In this document: piece by piece, positions 1 through 8,064 of the stretch
Numbering within the stretch: position 1 is the stretch's first letter
Layout: each line of letters starts with the position of its first letter
Origin: Bacteroidota bacterium
GTDB taxonomy: Bacteria > Bacteroidota > Bacteroidia > Flavobacteriales > Flavobacteriaceae
Assembly: GCA_018829465.1 (NCBI GenBank)
Contig: JAHJTN010000001.1
Span: 1-64,000 of the forward strand
Direction of reading: 5' to 3'
Length of the DNA stretch: 64,000 nt
The notes under the pieces: model-generated
What the model was told of the DNA's origin: nothing
What the model saw: the letters and a program-made list of their open reading frames with translations, nothing else
Databases searched by the model: none
Made by a program: the position numbers and the translations under genes

Positions 1-48
1 AAGAGAATGATTATTAGCGAGTTCCATCTGACCGATAAAAATAAATAA
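1..48 (+). CDS. C-terminal end of an upstream gene (partial)
   Basis: Frame 1 is open from the first base and closes with TAA at 46-48, giving 15 residues ending HLTDKNK. The stop lies 9 bp before the bshA start and I see no promoter in between, so this is probably the tail of a gene cotranscribed with bshA. It is too short to identify, and it could be chance reading frame. Confidence 0.4.
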   Translation, partial: KRMIISEFHLTDKNK

Positions 49-57
49 TATAAACAG

Positions 58-1191
58 ATGAAAATAGCCATCGTTTGTTATCCTACCTTTGGAGGAAGTG
101 GTGTAGTTGCCACCGAACTCGGTTTGGCATTAGCCAAAAAAGGACACGAAATTCATTTTATTACCTACAAGCAACCTGTACGCTTGGCGTTGCTCACCAA
201 AAATGTGCACTTTCACGAAGTTAACGTACCTGAGTATCCGCTTTTTCAATACCAACCCTATGAGTTGGCACTCTCGAGCAAATTGCTCACCGTAATCAAG
301 CAACACAAAATTGATATACTGCACGTACATTATGCCATTCCACATGCGTATGCAGGCTACATGGCCAAAAAAATGCTCAAAGAAGAAGGTATCGAAATCC
401 CCATGGTAACTACACTCCACGGCACCGATATCACATTAGTGGGCAGCCATCCGCTCTACAAACCTGCGGTTACTTTTAGCATCAATAAATCGGATGTGGT
501 AACGGCTGTGTCAGAAAATTTAAAGCAACATACACTCGAATTATTTCAAGTAAAAAAAACGATAGAAGTCATACCCAATTTTATTGACCTACAAAAAGCA
601 CATCCAGAGTTTACAGACTGTCAACGAAGTCAAATGGCAGAAGATCATGAAAAAATCATCACCCACATCAGCAACTTCAGGAAGGTAAAACGCGTAGGAG
701 ATGTCATCAAAATATTTTATAAAATACAAGAAAAAATACCTGCCCGTATGTTGATGGTAGGCGATGGCCCCGAAAGAGAAATTGCCGAAAAACTTTCCAG
801 AAGACTTGGCATTGAAGACAGGGTCATGTTCTTGGGCAACAGCAACGAAATAGAAAAAATCCTGTGTTTTTCAGATTTGTTTCTCTTGCCATCCGAAACA
901 GAAAGCTTTGGTCTTTCAGCACTTGAAGCCATGGCGTTTGGTGTTCCTATCATATCAACCAACACGGGCGGTTTGCCCGAGGTAAACCAAGATGGCGTTT
1001 CCGGTTTTTTGTCCGATGTTGCAAATATTCAACAGATGGCTGAAAATGGTATTTATATCCTTTCAGACCCTCATATCCACAAAAGTTTTAAAGCAAACGC
1101 CAAGAATGTGGCTGCAAAATTCAACATTCATGAAATTGTCAAAAAATATGAAGCTGTTTACGAAAGTTCTTTCTCCAATTTGTTGACATAG
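58..1191 (+). CDS. bshA: N-acetyl-alpha-D-glucosaminyl L-malate synthase
   Basis: GT4-family glycosyltransferase of 377 residues, the usual BshA length. It joins UDP-GlcNAc and L-malate in the first step of synthesis of the thiol bacillithiol, in the cytoplasm. The N terminus has the BshA hallmark CYPTFGGSGVVATELG (residues 7-22), which forms the nucleotide-sugar loop. The C-terminal half carries the retaining GT4 signature, with the two glutamates of the EX7E motif in ETESFGLSALEAMAFG near residues 281-296. The ATG at 58 follows an upstream stop by 9 bp, and no promoter-like -7 element is visible, so it is probably an internal operon gene. The other bacillithiol genes bshB and bshC are not in the window. 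Confidence in the family is high because the N-terminal motif separates BshA from other GT4 enzymes. Confidence 0.93.
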   Translation: MKIAIVCYPTFGGSGVVATELGLALAKKGHEIHFITYKQPVRLALLTKNVHFHEVNVPEYPLFQYQPYELALSSKLLTVIKQHKIDILHVHYAIPHAYAGYMAKKMLKEEGIEIPMVTTLHGTDITLVGSHPLYKPAVTFSINKSDVVTAVSENLKQHTLELFQVKKTIEVIPNFIDLQKAHPEFTDCQRSQMAEDHEKIITHISNFRKVKRVGDVIKIFYKIQEKIPARMLMVGDGPEREIAEKLSRRLGIEDRVMFLGNSNEIEKILCFSDLFLLPSETESFGLSALEAMAFGVPIISTNTGGLPEVNQDGVSGFLSDVANIQQMAENGIYILSDPHIHKSFKANAKNVAAKFNIHEIVKKYEAVYESSFSNLLT

Positions 1192-1235
1192 TCAGACTTT
1201 ACTTTAATTACACTTATCTGAAGATTTTTAACCGT

Positions 1236-1243
1236 TAATTTTG
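1236..1243 (+). promoter_or_regulatory. -7 promoter element of pabB
   Basis: TAATTTTG matches the Bacteroidota -7 consensus TAnnTTTG. It lies 12 nt before the pabB ATG at 1256, so the leader would be only a few nucleotides. The in-frame TTG at 1241 falls inside this element and is therefore not a likely start. Confidence 0.6.
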
Positions 1244-1255
1244 GTACATCTATTT

Positions 1256-2230
1256 ATGATACAAAACCAAAAAGATTGCATCTCCCAAATGAATCTGTTT
1301 GGCAAGAAAAGAATACCCTTTTTGTTTGTATTGGATTTTGAGTTTGCCTTCGGATACGTCATCCCGCTTGCCGAAATTGACAAAAACCAATGTCTTTATC
1401 ATTTACCCGGCACAAGCAATGCGCCAAAGTCCGATAAAACTTTGTTTTTTAATCTAAAGCCAACTCCCATAAGGTTTGACACCTACCTCCTAGCCTTTCA
1501 TAAAGTTCAGGTCGAGCTGCAAAAAGGCAATTCATTTCTCACAAATCTCACTTTTGAGACCCCGCTTAAATGCGATGCCGATTTAAGAGATATTTTTCTG
1601 CACAGCCATGCCAAATACAAACTCTGGATGAAAGACCAATTCGTGATTTTTTCGCCTGAATCCTTTGTGACTATTGATAAAAATGTAATTTCCACCCACC
1701 CGATGAAAGGCACCATCGATGCCCGATTGCCCGACGCCGAAAATTTGATACGCAATAGCGAAAAAGAAAAAGCCGAACACTACACCATCGTCGATTTGTT
1801 GCGCAACGACCTCAGCAAAATCGCCAAAAATGTAGAAGTATCACGGCTGAGATATGTAGAAAAAATCAGTGCCAAAAACCAAGAACTGTTGCAAGTAAGC
1901 TCTGAAATACGCGGCATTTTACCTGACCAATGGCATCCGAATATTGGTGATATTTTCAAGAAATTATTGCCCGCCGGTTCGGTGACTGGCGCACCCAAAC
2001 CACAAACCGTGCAGATTATTAAATCGGTAGAGAACCACCAACGCAATTTTTACACGGGTGTTTTTGGTATTTTTGACGGAGAAAAGCTCGATTCCGCTGT
2101 GATGATTCGATTTATTAATCAAAAAGACAATGGCCTGTTTTATAAAAGCGGCGGCGGCATCACCCACCTCAGTGATGCTAGAAACGAATACGAAGAAATG
2201 AATCAAAAAATATATGTGCCTATTTCTTGA
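1256..2230 (+). CDS. pabB: Aminodeoxychorismate synthase component I
   Basis: Chorismate-binding enzyme of 324 residues that turns chorismate and ammonia into 4-amino-4-deoxychorismate for folate synthesis. The C-terminal chorismate-binding core is complete: PMKGTIDAR, EKAEHYTIVDLLRNDL, the LPAGSVTGAPK loop and the GGGITHLSD segment near the end. The PMKGT motif (PIKGT type) is typical of PabB/TrpE. The protein is shorter than E. coli PabB (about 450) because the N-terminal barrel half is reduced, as is common in this phylum. I chose the ATG at 1256 over the TTG at 1241 because the TTG sits in the promoter element. The next gene overlaps its 3' end by 17 bp, which indicates translational coupling. 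No pabA-type glutaminase subunit is adjacent. TrpE is the alternative, but the short length and the class IV aminotransferase neighbour favour PabB. Confidence 0.88.
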   Translation: MIQNQKDCISQMNLFGKKRIPFLFVLDFEFAFGYVIPLAEIDKNQCLYHLPGTSNAPKSDKTLFFNLKPTPIRFDTYLLAFHKVQVELQKGNSFLTNLTFETPLKCDADLRDIFLHSHAKYKLWMKDQFVIFSPESFVTIDKNVISTHPMKGTIDARLPDAENLIRNSEKEKAEHYTIVDLLRNDLSKIAKNVEVSRLRYVEKISAKNQELLQVSSEIRGILPDQWHPNIGDIFKKLLPAGSVTGAPKPQTVQIIKSVENHQRNFYTGVFGIFDGEKLDSAVMIRFINQKDNGLFYKSGGGITHLSDARNEYEEMNQKIYVPIS

Positions 2231-2831
2231 AACCATCAAAATTGAAGCAGGAAGAATGCCACATCTCAGGTGGCATCAGCGGCGAATGAACGAAATCTTT
2301 GCTCACTTCTATAAAGAGGAATGCGCCTGGAATCTAGGTCAGATTATTCATGTTCCCGATGTATTCCAACAGGGCATTGTAAAATGCCGTGTGGTTTACA
2401 ACGACCAAACATATCAAATAGAATTTATTCCTTATCAGATTCGTGAAATTAGGCGCATTCAGGCCGTAGAGATTGACATCCTTGACTATCCATTTAAATA
2501 TGCAAAAAGAGAAGCGTTTCAAATATTGCAGCAGCAGTTTCCCGAAGCCGACGACATTTTAATTGTAAAAAATGGTTTTTTGACAGACAGTTCTTATGCC
2601 AATATCGCACTTTTTGATGGACAGAAATGGGTCACACCCAACACCTTCTTACTCAATGGAACTTGCAGACAAAGGCTTTTGGCGGAAAAACGAATCACAG
2701 AAGATGAAATTCATTTGAAAGATCTGAATCGCTATCAGTCTGTTACTTTTTTTAACGCGATGATGGATTTTGGCAAAGGTCCTCGTATTAAAACCGAAAA
2801 CATTATACCTGTAAGGTCGGGGAAGTTGTAG
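2214..2831 (+). CDS. pabC: Class IV aminotransferase, probable aminodeoxychorismate lyase
   Basis: PLP enzyme of the class IV aminotransferase fold, 205 residues. It starts inside the end of pabB (17-bp overlap). The expected role is to release p-aminobenzoate and pyruvate from aminodeoxychorismate, the step after PabB. Visible features are LETIKIEAG at the N terminus, the VKCRVVY strand (57-63), a lysine in FKYAKR (94-99) as candidate Schiff-base residue, and the NGFLTDSSYANIALFDG segment (about 119-135) typical of the fold. It is shorter than E. coli PabC (269), but similar short versions follow pabB in Bacteroidota. Function rests mainly on the overlap with pabB; a D-amino-acid or branched-chain aminotransferase is less likely at this length. 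Confidence 0.8.
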   Translation: MCLFLETIKIEAGRMPHLRWHQRRMNEIFAHFYKEECAWNLGQIIHVPDVFQQGIVKCRVVYNDQTYQIEFIPYQIREIRRIQAVEIDILDYPFKYAKREAFQILQQQFPEADDILIVKNGFLTDSSYANIALFDGQKWVTPNTFLLNGTCRQRLLAEKRITEDEIHLKDLNRYQSVTFFNAMMDFGKGPRIKTENIIPVRSGKL

Positions 2832-2840
2832 TACCAAAAT

Positions 2841-3791
2841 TCACTTCTTAAAGAAAGAATCAACAAATTCCATTTTGTCAAATATTTGTAAATCTTCTAC
2901 ACCTTCACCTACACCAATAAAACGGACAGGTATTTGGAATTGATCGGAAATACCAATCACAACACCTCCCTTTGCGGTACCATCGAGCTTGGTGACAGCC
3001 AAAGCCGTCACTTCAGTAGCTTTGGTAAATTGCTTGGCCTGTTCAAATGCATTTTGCCCGGTAGAGCCATCCAATATCAAAAGTACTTCATGTGGTGCGC
3101 CCGGAACAATTTTGTCCATAACCCGCTTCACTTTTGAAAGTTCGTTCATCAGGTTAATTTTATTGTGCAAACGACCGGCCGTATCTATCAAAACTACATC
3201 TGCCTGTTGGGCTACGGCAGCCTGCATGGTTTCAAAAGCCACCGAAGCCGGATCAGCACCCATTTGTTGCTTCACAATAGGAACGCCTACCCGGTCTGCC
3301 CAGATTTGCAATTGGTCTATGGCCGCCGCCCTAAAAGTATCAGCCGCACCCAACAACACTTTCTTTCCCTGCGATTTATACAAATAAGCCATTTTGCCAA
3401 TGGAAGTGGTTTTGCCAACACCGTTGACACCTACAACCATAATGACGTATGGTTTTTGTGGCTCCGTTATCCGGTTTTCATCTTCATTTGTAACTTCCGA
3501 CAGCAAACCGGCAATTTCGGTTCTCAAGATTTGGTTGAGTTCGTCTGTACCCAAATATTTATCTTTGGCCACGCGGGCTTCAATGCGATCTATAATCTTA
3601 ACCGTTGTGGCAATACCTACGTCTGCACTGACTAAGGCCTCTTCCAATTCGTCTAAAACATCTTCGTCAACTTTTGATTTTCCTGCAACAGCTTTAGATA
3701 TTTTAGAAAAAAATCCGGTGCGTGTTTTTTCTAATCCTTTATCTAAGGACTCCTTTTTTTCACTCGAAAATATTTTCTTTAAAAAACTCAT
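2841..3791 (-). CDS. ftsY: Signal recognition particle receptor FtsY
   Basis: SRP-type GTPase of 316 residues, the docking partner of Ffh and SRP RNA at the inner membrane during cotranslational targeting. After a short lysine-rich N terminus comes the four-helix N domain (EEALVSADVG), then the G domain with GVNGVGKTTS as P-loop, DTFRAAA, DTAGR and TKLDGTAKGG. The long acidic A domain of E. coli FtsY is absent, giving the compact form usual in Bacteroidota. The SRP RNA gene is in this window at 29668-29762; ffh is not. The gene is 49 bp downstream of the immunophilin gene on the same strand and lacks a perfect -7 element of its own, so the two may be cotranscribed. It converges with pabC with only 9 bp between the stops. 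Confidence 0.95.
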   Translation of the reverse strand: MSFLKKIFSSEKKESLDKGLEKTRTGFFSKISKAVAGKSKVDEDVLDELEEALVSADVGIATTVKIIDRIEARVAKDKYLGTDELNQILRTEIAGLLSEVTNEDENRITEPQKPYVIMVVGVNGVGKTTSIGKMAYLYKSQGKKVLLGAADTFRAAAIDQLQIWADRVGVPIVKQQMGADPASVAFETMQAAVAQQADVVLIDTAGRLHNKINLMNELSKVKRVMDKIVPGAPHEVLLILDGSTGQNAFEQAKQFTKATEVTALAVTKLDGTAKGGVVIGISDQFQIPVRFIGVGEGVEDLQIFDKMEFVDSFFKK

Positions 3792-3840
3792 GCCCGCTAC
3801 AAATTAATTTATCATCAAAAAAACTATGAAATGAACAGCA

Positions 3841-4773
3841 TCATGAAACCTTGACCAATTTTACGTCAAAAACCAAAGTGGCGTTGGGAGGAATCACACC
3901 ACCGGCTCCTCTGCTTCCATAAGCCAAAACAGATGGAATCACAAAACGCGCTTCATCGCCTTCTGCCAAAAGCGCTATACCTTCGTCCCAACCCGGAATT
4001 ACTTGACCAACTCCCAACTTGAAAGAGATTGGCTGGTTTCTTTCAAAAGAGGAATCAAACACTTGGCCGTTTACCAACATGCCGCGGTAATGCACCGAAA
4101 CTTGTTTTCCTTTTGCAGCTTTGGCTCCTTTTCCCTCGCTTTGAATTTTATAAAAAAGCCCGGATGCTGTCTTCTCAAAACCCGCTGTCAATTGTTGAAG
4201 TGCTTTTGCAGCTTCTGCTTCAGCAGCAGCTTCTCTGGCTTTTTTGTCATTCACAAAACTTGTAAAGGCTGCTAATCCGTCAAATGCTTGAGCGTCTTCG
4301 CCAACGCGAACAATTTCCAAATTTTGTAAAACATCGCCTTGCGCAATGCTATCTACCACCTCTTGTCCTTCAACCACCTGTCCGAAAACAGTGTGTTTGT
4401 CATCCAGCCAAGGGGTTTTTACATGTGTAATGAAAAACTGACTGCCGTTGGTGGCAGGTCCGGAATTGGCCATAGACAATACGCCGGGACCGCTGTGTCT
4501 CAATTCGGGATGAAATTCGTCATCAAAACTATAGCCGGGGTTTCCTGTTCCATTGCCCAAAGGACAACCACCTTGAATCATAAAATCGTTGATGACCCTG
4601 TGAAACTTTAAACCGTCATAGTAAGGTTGTCCGTCTTTTCTGTGGTTGTTTTTTTGTTTGCCTTCTGCGAGTGCTACAAAATTGCCAACCGTTCCGGGTG
4701 TTTTTTCGAATGATAGCGTCGCTAAAATGACACCTTTGCTGGTTGTAAATTTCGCGTAAAGTCCTGCTTGCAT
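3841..4773 (-). CDS. Cyclophilin-FKBP fusion peptidylprolyl isomerase (dual-family immunophilin)
   Basis: 310 residues carrying two unrelated prolyl isomerase folds. Residues about 1-165 are a cyclophilin with the active-site run FHRVINDFMIQGG (Arg, Phe, Gln) and the MANSGPATNGSQFFI stretch. Residues about 170-205 form an alanine- and glutamate-rich helical linker. Residues about 205-310 are an FKBP with VHYRGMLVNGQVFDSS, VIPGWDEG and GVIPPNATLVFDVKLVKV. No signal peptide is seen, so it is probably cytosolic. Both active sites look intact. Cyclophilin-FKBP fusions of this order and size have been reported in Flavobacterium, so the architecture is known but rare. A clean -7 element lies at 4803-4810, and the gene is divergent from msrA. 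The likely role is protein folding or repair; the substrate is unknown. Confidence 0.92.
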   Translation of the reverse strand: MQAGLYAKFTTSKGVILATLSFEKTPGTVGNFVALAEGKQKNNHRKDGQPYYDGLKFHRVINDFMIQGGCPLGNGTGNPGYSFDDEFHPELRHSGPGVLSMANSGPATNGSQFFITHVKTPWLDDKHTVFGQVVEGQEVVDSIAQGDVLQNLEIVRVGEDAQAFDGLAAFTSFVNDKKAREAAAEAEAAKALQQLTAGFEKTASGLFYKIQSEGKGAKAAKGKQVSVHYRGMLVNGQVFDSSFERNQPISFKLGVGQVIPGWDEGIALLAEGDEARFVIPSVLAYGSRGAGGVIPPNATLVFDVKLVKVS

Positions 4774-4802
4774 ATGTTAAAAGTATTATTTTTAAATTTT
4801 TG

Positions 4803-4810
4803 CAAAGATA
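4803..4810 (-). promoter_or_regulatory. -7 promoter element of the immunophilin gene
   Basis: Minus strand reads TATCTTTG, an exact TAnnTTTG match, 29 nt before the ATG at 4773. It faces away from the msrA element at 4834-4841, so the two promoters share a region of about 25 bp. Confidence 0.6.
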
Positions 4811-4833
4811 GGCATAGAAACTTTGAACTTCCT

Positions 4834-4841
4834 TATTTTTG
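4834..4841 (+). promoter_or_regulatory. -7 promoter element of msrA
   Basis: TATTTTTG fits TAnnTTTG and ends 12 nt before the ATG at 4854, the same spacing as at pabB. The in-frame TTG at 4839 is part of this element. Confidence 0.55.
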
Positions 4842-4853
4842 AAACAAAAAGCT

Positions 4854-5408
4854 ATGAATTTAGATAAGGCGCAGATGCATACTGCTACACTTGCCGGAGG
4901 CTGTTTTTGGTGTACGGAAGCGGTTTTTAAACGGATTGAAGGCGTGGAAAAAGTAATACCCGGCTATACCGGTGGCAACATCAAAAATCCGGCTTACAGA
5001 GAAGTTTGTTCCGGAAGAACCGGACATGCGGAAGCCATTCAAATACAGTACAACCCCAATCTGGTCACTTTTGCACAAATATTGGAAGTCTTTTTTGCGA
5101 CCCACGACCCTACAACATTGAACAGGCAAGGAAATGACACGGGCACCCAATACCGATCGGGGATTTTCTATCACGATGCCACACAGCAGGAAACAGCCAA
5201 AGCATATATAAATCAACTCATTTCTGAGAAAGTATTTCGAAATCCGATTGTCACCGAGATTACTGCTTTTGAAGTTTTCTATCCTGCAGAATCAGAACAT
5301 TGGGATTATTTTGACCAAAACATCCAACAACCTTATTGTCAATACGTAATCGTGCCGAAGGTGAAAACATTGAACCATCATTTTCAGACTTTATTAAAGC
5401 CAAAATAA
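4854..5408 (+). CDS. msrA: Peptide-methionine (S)-S-oxide reductase
   Basis: MsrA of 184 residues that reduces methionine-S-sulfoxide in proteins and so repairs oxidative damage. The catalytic cysteine lies in GGCFWCTEAVF near residues 16-26. Other family motifs are GYTGG, YREVCSGRTGHAEAIQIQY and GTQYRSGIFYHD, and the C terminus has SEHWDYFDQN. No signal peptide is seen. I chose the ATG at 4854 because the earlier TTG is within the promoter. The stop overlaps the start of the next gene as TAATG, so the small membrane protein behind it is probably translated by reinitiation. No msrB domain is fused or adjacent. Confidence 0.95.
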   Translation: MNLDKAQMHTATLAGGCFWCTEAVFKRIEGVEKVIPGYTGGNIKNPAYREVCSGRTGHAEAIQIQYNPNLVTFAQILEVFFATHDPTTLNRQGNDTGTQYRSGIFYHDATQQETAKAYINQLISEKVFRNPIVTEITAFEVFYPAESEHWDYFDQNIQQPYCQYVIVPKVKTLNHHFQTLLKPK

Positions 5409-5683
5409 TGAACAAATATCTTTTACTTTTTCTGAGTCTTATCTTTGACGGCATAGGAATGCTCTCTTTTACCTTGCCAATCATCGGGGAGTCTTTTGAC
5501 GTTATTTGGGCACCGATTTCCGGTATTTTGCTCTACAAACTCTACGGCGGCACGGTAGGTAAGGTATCCGGAATTATTTCAATTATAGAGGAGTTGCTTC
5601 CTTTTTCAGATTTTGTACCCACTTTTACACTTACGTGGATGTACACATTTCTACTCAAAAAAACAGCCAAAATCAAACCTTGA
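5408..5683 (+). CDS. Small hydrophobic membrane protein of unknown function
   Basis: 91 residues from the ATG at 5408, which shares its A with the msrA stop (TAATG). There are two or three hydrophobic stretches: LLLFLSLIFDGIGMLSFTLP near the N terminus, a central segment around IWAPISGILLYKLYGG, and TFTLTWMYTFLLKK at the end. The mid-part ELLPFSDFVPTFTLTW is reminiscent of small conserved membrane proteins of Bacteroidota, but I do not recognise the family. Coupling to msrA may be only positional. The 3' end overlaps the convergent acyltransferase-like gene by 11 bp. Confidence 0.75.
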   Translation: MNKYLLLFLSLIFDGIGMLSFTLPIIGESFDVIWAPISGILLYKLYGGTVGKVSGIISIIEELLPFSDFVPTFTLTWMYTFLLKKTAKIKP

Positions 5684-6761
5684 TAAAGATACGTTTGATG
5701 TAAAGGATATATCCTAGGATATAATAAAAAGCCACTACCGAAAGCGCATAGAGTAAAGAAGATGTTTTTAGGGATAAAAAGTCTTGCACATATAGGGTCT
5801 CAAACAAAAATTGATGAATTGAAGGATTTCCTTCCACTGGCAATGTAATAAGGTAAAAACACTTGGCCATAAAGCTCGAAGCAAAGAAAAGTGCGATCGG
5901 ATTGGTACCAAAAAATTGAAACGAAGCGCCCAAAGTACGTTGTTGTACATCAAACCAATAGTAAAGCGCTGCCAGAAGCAAGGTAGCTAATCCGCCTGTA
6001 ACCAACACAAAACTACTGCTCCACAAAGCCTTGTTTATCGGAAAAGACATATGCCAAACGAAGCCAAAAAACAGTGCTATAACAGCGAAAACCACCATAT
6101 CTCGAACGCGTTTTTGCAACAGCAATTTGCCCATCAAAATTCCAAAAATACAACTCGCCACGGCACCCAAAGTACTTAACAATCCTTCGGGGTCGTAGTC
6201 CGTTTTCCACATGTGTTTGCCAAATAAATGGAAGTCGATATATTGTGCCCAATTATCGAGAGAACGCTCCAACACGGGCAAATGGCCGTTGGGTAATGGA
6301 ATGTATTTTATCCAGATAAAATAGCCCACCATCAAACCACCTAAAATCACAATTTGCTTTCGGGTATTGGTGTAAAGATAGACGAGTGCAGATATAAAAA
6401 ACACAAGCCCGATTCGCTGTAAAACACCCGGTAGCCTGAGCGTTTCAAAATCTTTCAAAAATGGAGGGAAAGGCAAAAAAGCAGCTAAAAAAAAACCGAG
6501 AAAAATGAGCTTTACAGACCTGCTTACTATTTTTTTGAACGTTTTGGCATCTGCTTTTTTACGTTCGTAAGCAATGGCAATGGATACGCCAACGATAAAG
6601 AGAAAAAAAGGAAAAACCAAATCAGTAGCGGTGAGCCCGTGCCAATCTGCGTGCAATAAGGGCGGATAGACGGCAGACCAAGTACCTGGCGTATTCACCA
6701 AAATCATTCCGGCAATGGTGATTCCGCGTAGCACATCTACCGATAGCAAACGTTGTTTCAT
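5673..6761 (-). CDS. Membrane acyltransferase-like protein (DUF5009/HGSNAT-like)
   Basis: 362-residue polytopic protein of the COG4299 group, related to human heparan-alpha-glucosaminide N-acetyltransferase. The N terminus has the family pattern SVDVLRGITIAGMILVN followed by LLHADWHGLTATDLVFPFF; His37 or His41 there corresponds to the region of the acetyl-accepting histidine in the human enzyme. About ten hydrophobic helices follow. The predicted role is transfer of acetyl groups to sugars such as cell-wall or glycan amino sugars across the inner membrane, but the substrate cannot be read from sequence. The reading frame extends upstream to 6830, but the conserved start and a -7-like element at 6786-6793 support the ATG at 6761. 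There is a T9 run on the coding strand (about 6487-6495) inside the gene. Confidence 0.85.
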   Translation of the reverse strand: MKQRLLSVDVLRGITIAGMILVNTPGTWSAVYPPLLHADWHGLTATDLVFPFFLFIVGVSIAIAYERKKADAKTFKKIVSRSVKLIFLGFFLAAFLPFPPFLKDFETLRLPGVLQRIGLVFFISALVYLYTNTRKQIVILGGLMVGYFIWIKYIPLPNGHLPVLERSLDNWAQYIDFHLFGKHMWKTDYDPEGLLSTLGAVASCIFGILMGKLLLQKRVRDMVVFAVIALFFGFVWHMSFPINKALWSSSFVLVTGGLATLLLAALYYWFDVQQRTLGASFQFFGTNPIALFFASSFMAKCFYLITLPVEGNPSIHQFLFETLYVQDFLSLKTSSLLYALSVVAFYYILGYILYIKRIFIKV

Positions 6762-6785
6762 GGTTGATTTGGGTTGTACTGACAG

Positions 6786-6793
6786 TAAAGGTA
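6786..6793 (-). promoter_or_regulatory. Probable -7 element of the DUF5009 gene
   Basis: Minus strand reads TACCTTTA, which matches TAnnTTTG except for the last base, 24 nt before the chosen ATG. It is weaker than the others in the window. Confidence 0.4.
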
Positions 6794-6913
6794 AAAATTT
6801 TAACAAATCACACATCAATTTGCCACACATAAATTTCCAAACAAGACAATTGGATCAAAAAAAACTTTCCAGACTTTAACGTAATTTTTGAAATTCCCCT
6901 CGTAAAAAATTCC

Positions 6914-6921
6914 TATTTTTA
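6914..6921 (+). promoter_or_regulatory. Probable -7 element of the VWA gene
   Basis: TATTTTTA, one mismatch from TAnnTTTG, ends 11 nt before the TTG start at 6933. The spacing equals that seen at pabB and msrA. Confidence 0.4.
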
Positions 6922-6932
6922 AACAAAAAAAA

Positions 6933-8042
6933 TTGAAGCAGCACGGTTTTATTTTCAAATCGTATGAGGCTCCCTTTCAAACGCCTTTTGAAAAACTCTT
7001 TGAAATTTTCAAGGAACTCATCACGCACACCTCCGGAGATTTTGATGAGGCTATTGATTGGTTGCGCCAACTAGACAAAGAATACAAACTCACCACGCCG
7101 GATTATACCGTTGATAATTTTATTGAAGACCTCATCAAAAAAGGATACATCCGTCAACAAATTGAACCCGATGGCACCGGCGGCATGGCCATCACCAAAA
7201 AAACGGAACGAATTTTACGCCAACACGCTTTAGACCAAATTTTTGGAAACCTTAAAAAAGGGGCTTCAGGCAATCATAAAACCGACAAACACGGCGGTGG
7301 AGATGAACACACCGGCCATTTCAGAGAATACCGCTTTGGCGATCGGCTCGATAAAATTTCAATGACAGACAGTCTCCGAAACGCACAAATTCATCATGGT
7401 TTAGACGATTTTAGGATGGACGAAACAGACTTGGTGATCGAAGAAACGCATCACAAAGCACAAATGAGTACCGTTTTGATGATAGACATCAGTCACAGTA
7501 TGATTCTCTATGGTGAAGATCGCATCACTCCGGCCAAGAAAGTGGCTATGGCTTTGGCCGAACTCATTGCGACGCGCTATCCAAAAGACACCTTAGATAT
7601 TTTGGTTTTTGGCAACGATGCCTGGCCTATTGAGGTGAAAGACTTGCCCTATTTAAACGTCGGTCCTTATCATACAAACACGGTAGCCGGCCTGCAACTC
7701 GCTATGGATTTACTACGTAGAAAACGCACAACCAACAAACAAATTTTTATGATTACCGATGGCAAACCCAGTTGTGTAAGGGAGCGAGATGGTTCTTATT
7801 ATATGAACAGCAACGGACTGGATCCTTACATCTTGGACCAATGCTACACCACCGCACAGCAAGCCCGAAAACTCAGAATCCCCATCACCACTTTTATGAT
7901 TGCACGCGATCCGTATCTTCAACAATTTGTATCCGAATTTACGCGTCAAAACCAGGGAAAAGCATTTTACACCGGACTCAAAGGTTTGGGAGAAATGATT
8001 TTTGAAGACTACGAAATAAACAGAAAAAAAAGACTGCGATAA
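6933..8042 (+). CDS. VWA-domain protein, partner of a Mg-chelatase-like AAA+ ATPase
   Basis: 369 residues. The N-terminal 130 residues are a helical region without a recognised domain, followed by a histidine- and glycine-rich stretch (KHGGGDEHTGHFREYRFGDR). The C-terminal half is a von Willebrand A domain with a complete metal site: DISHSM near residue 184, a threonine in HTNTVAG, and ITDGKPS near residue 273. In related pairs the VWA protein works with an AAA+ ATPase to remodel a client, as ChlD/ChlI do in Mg chelatase and as NorD/NorQ and CbbO/CbbQ do. The ATPase gene follows 22 bp later. No ATG lies between the upstream stop at 6903 and residue 130, so the start is the TTG at 6933. The client is unknown and no tetrapyrrole chelatase large subunit is nearby. 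Confidence 0.88.
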   Translation: MKQHGFIFKSYEAPFQTPFEKLFEIFKELITHTSGDFDEAIDWLRQLDKEYKLTTPDYTVDNFIEDLIKKGYIRQQIEPDGTGGMAITKKTERILRQHALDQIFGNLKKGASGNHKTDKHGGGDEHTGHFREYRFGDRLDKISMTDSLRNAQIHHGLDDFRMDETDLVIEETHHKAQMSTVLMIDISHSMILYGEDRITPAKKVAMALAELIATRYPKDTLDILVFGNDAWPIEVKDLPYLNVGPYHTNTVAGLQLAMDLLRRKRTTNKQIFMITDGKPSCVRERDGSYYMNSNGLDPYILDQCYTTAQQARKLRIPITTFMIARDPYLQQFVSEFTRQNQGKAFYTGLKGLGEMIFEDYEINRKKRLR

Positions 8043-8064
8043 AACTTACTAATCTACTACAGCT

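Noticed and set aside
6487-6495. T9 run (coding strand) in the DUF5009 gene as a phase-variation site
   Set aside because: It encodes ordinary Phe/Leu residues of a membrane helix and nothing nearby suggests on-off control.
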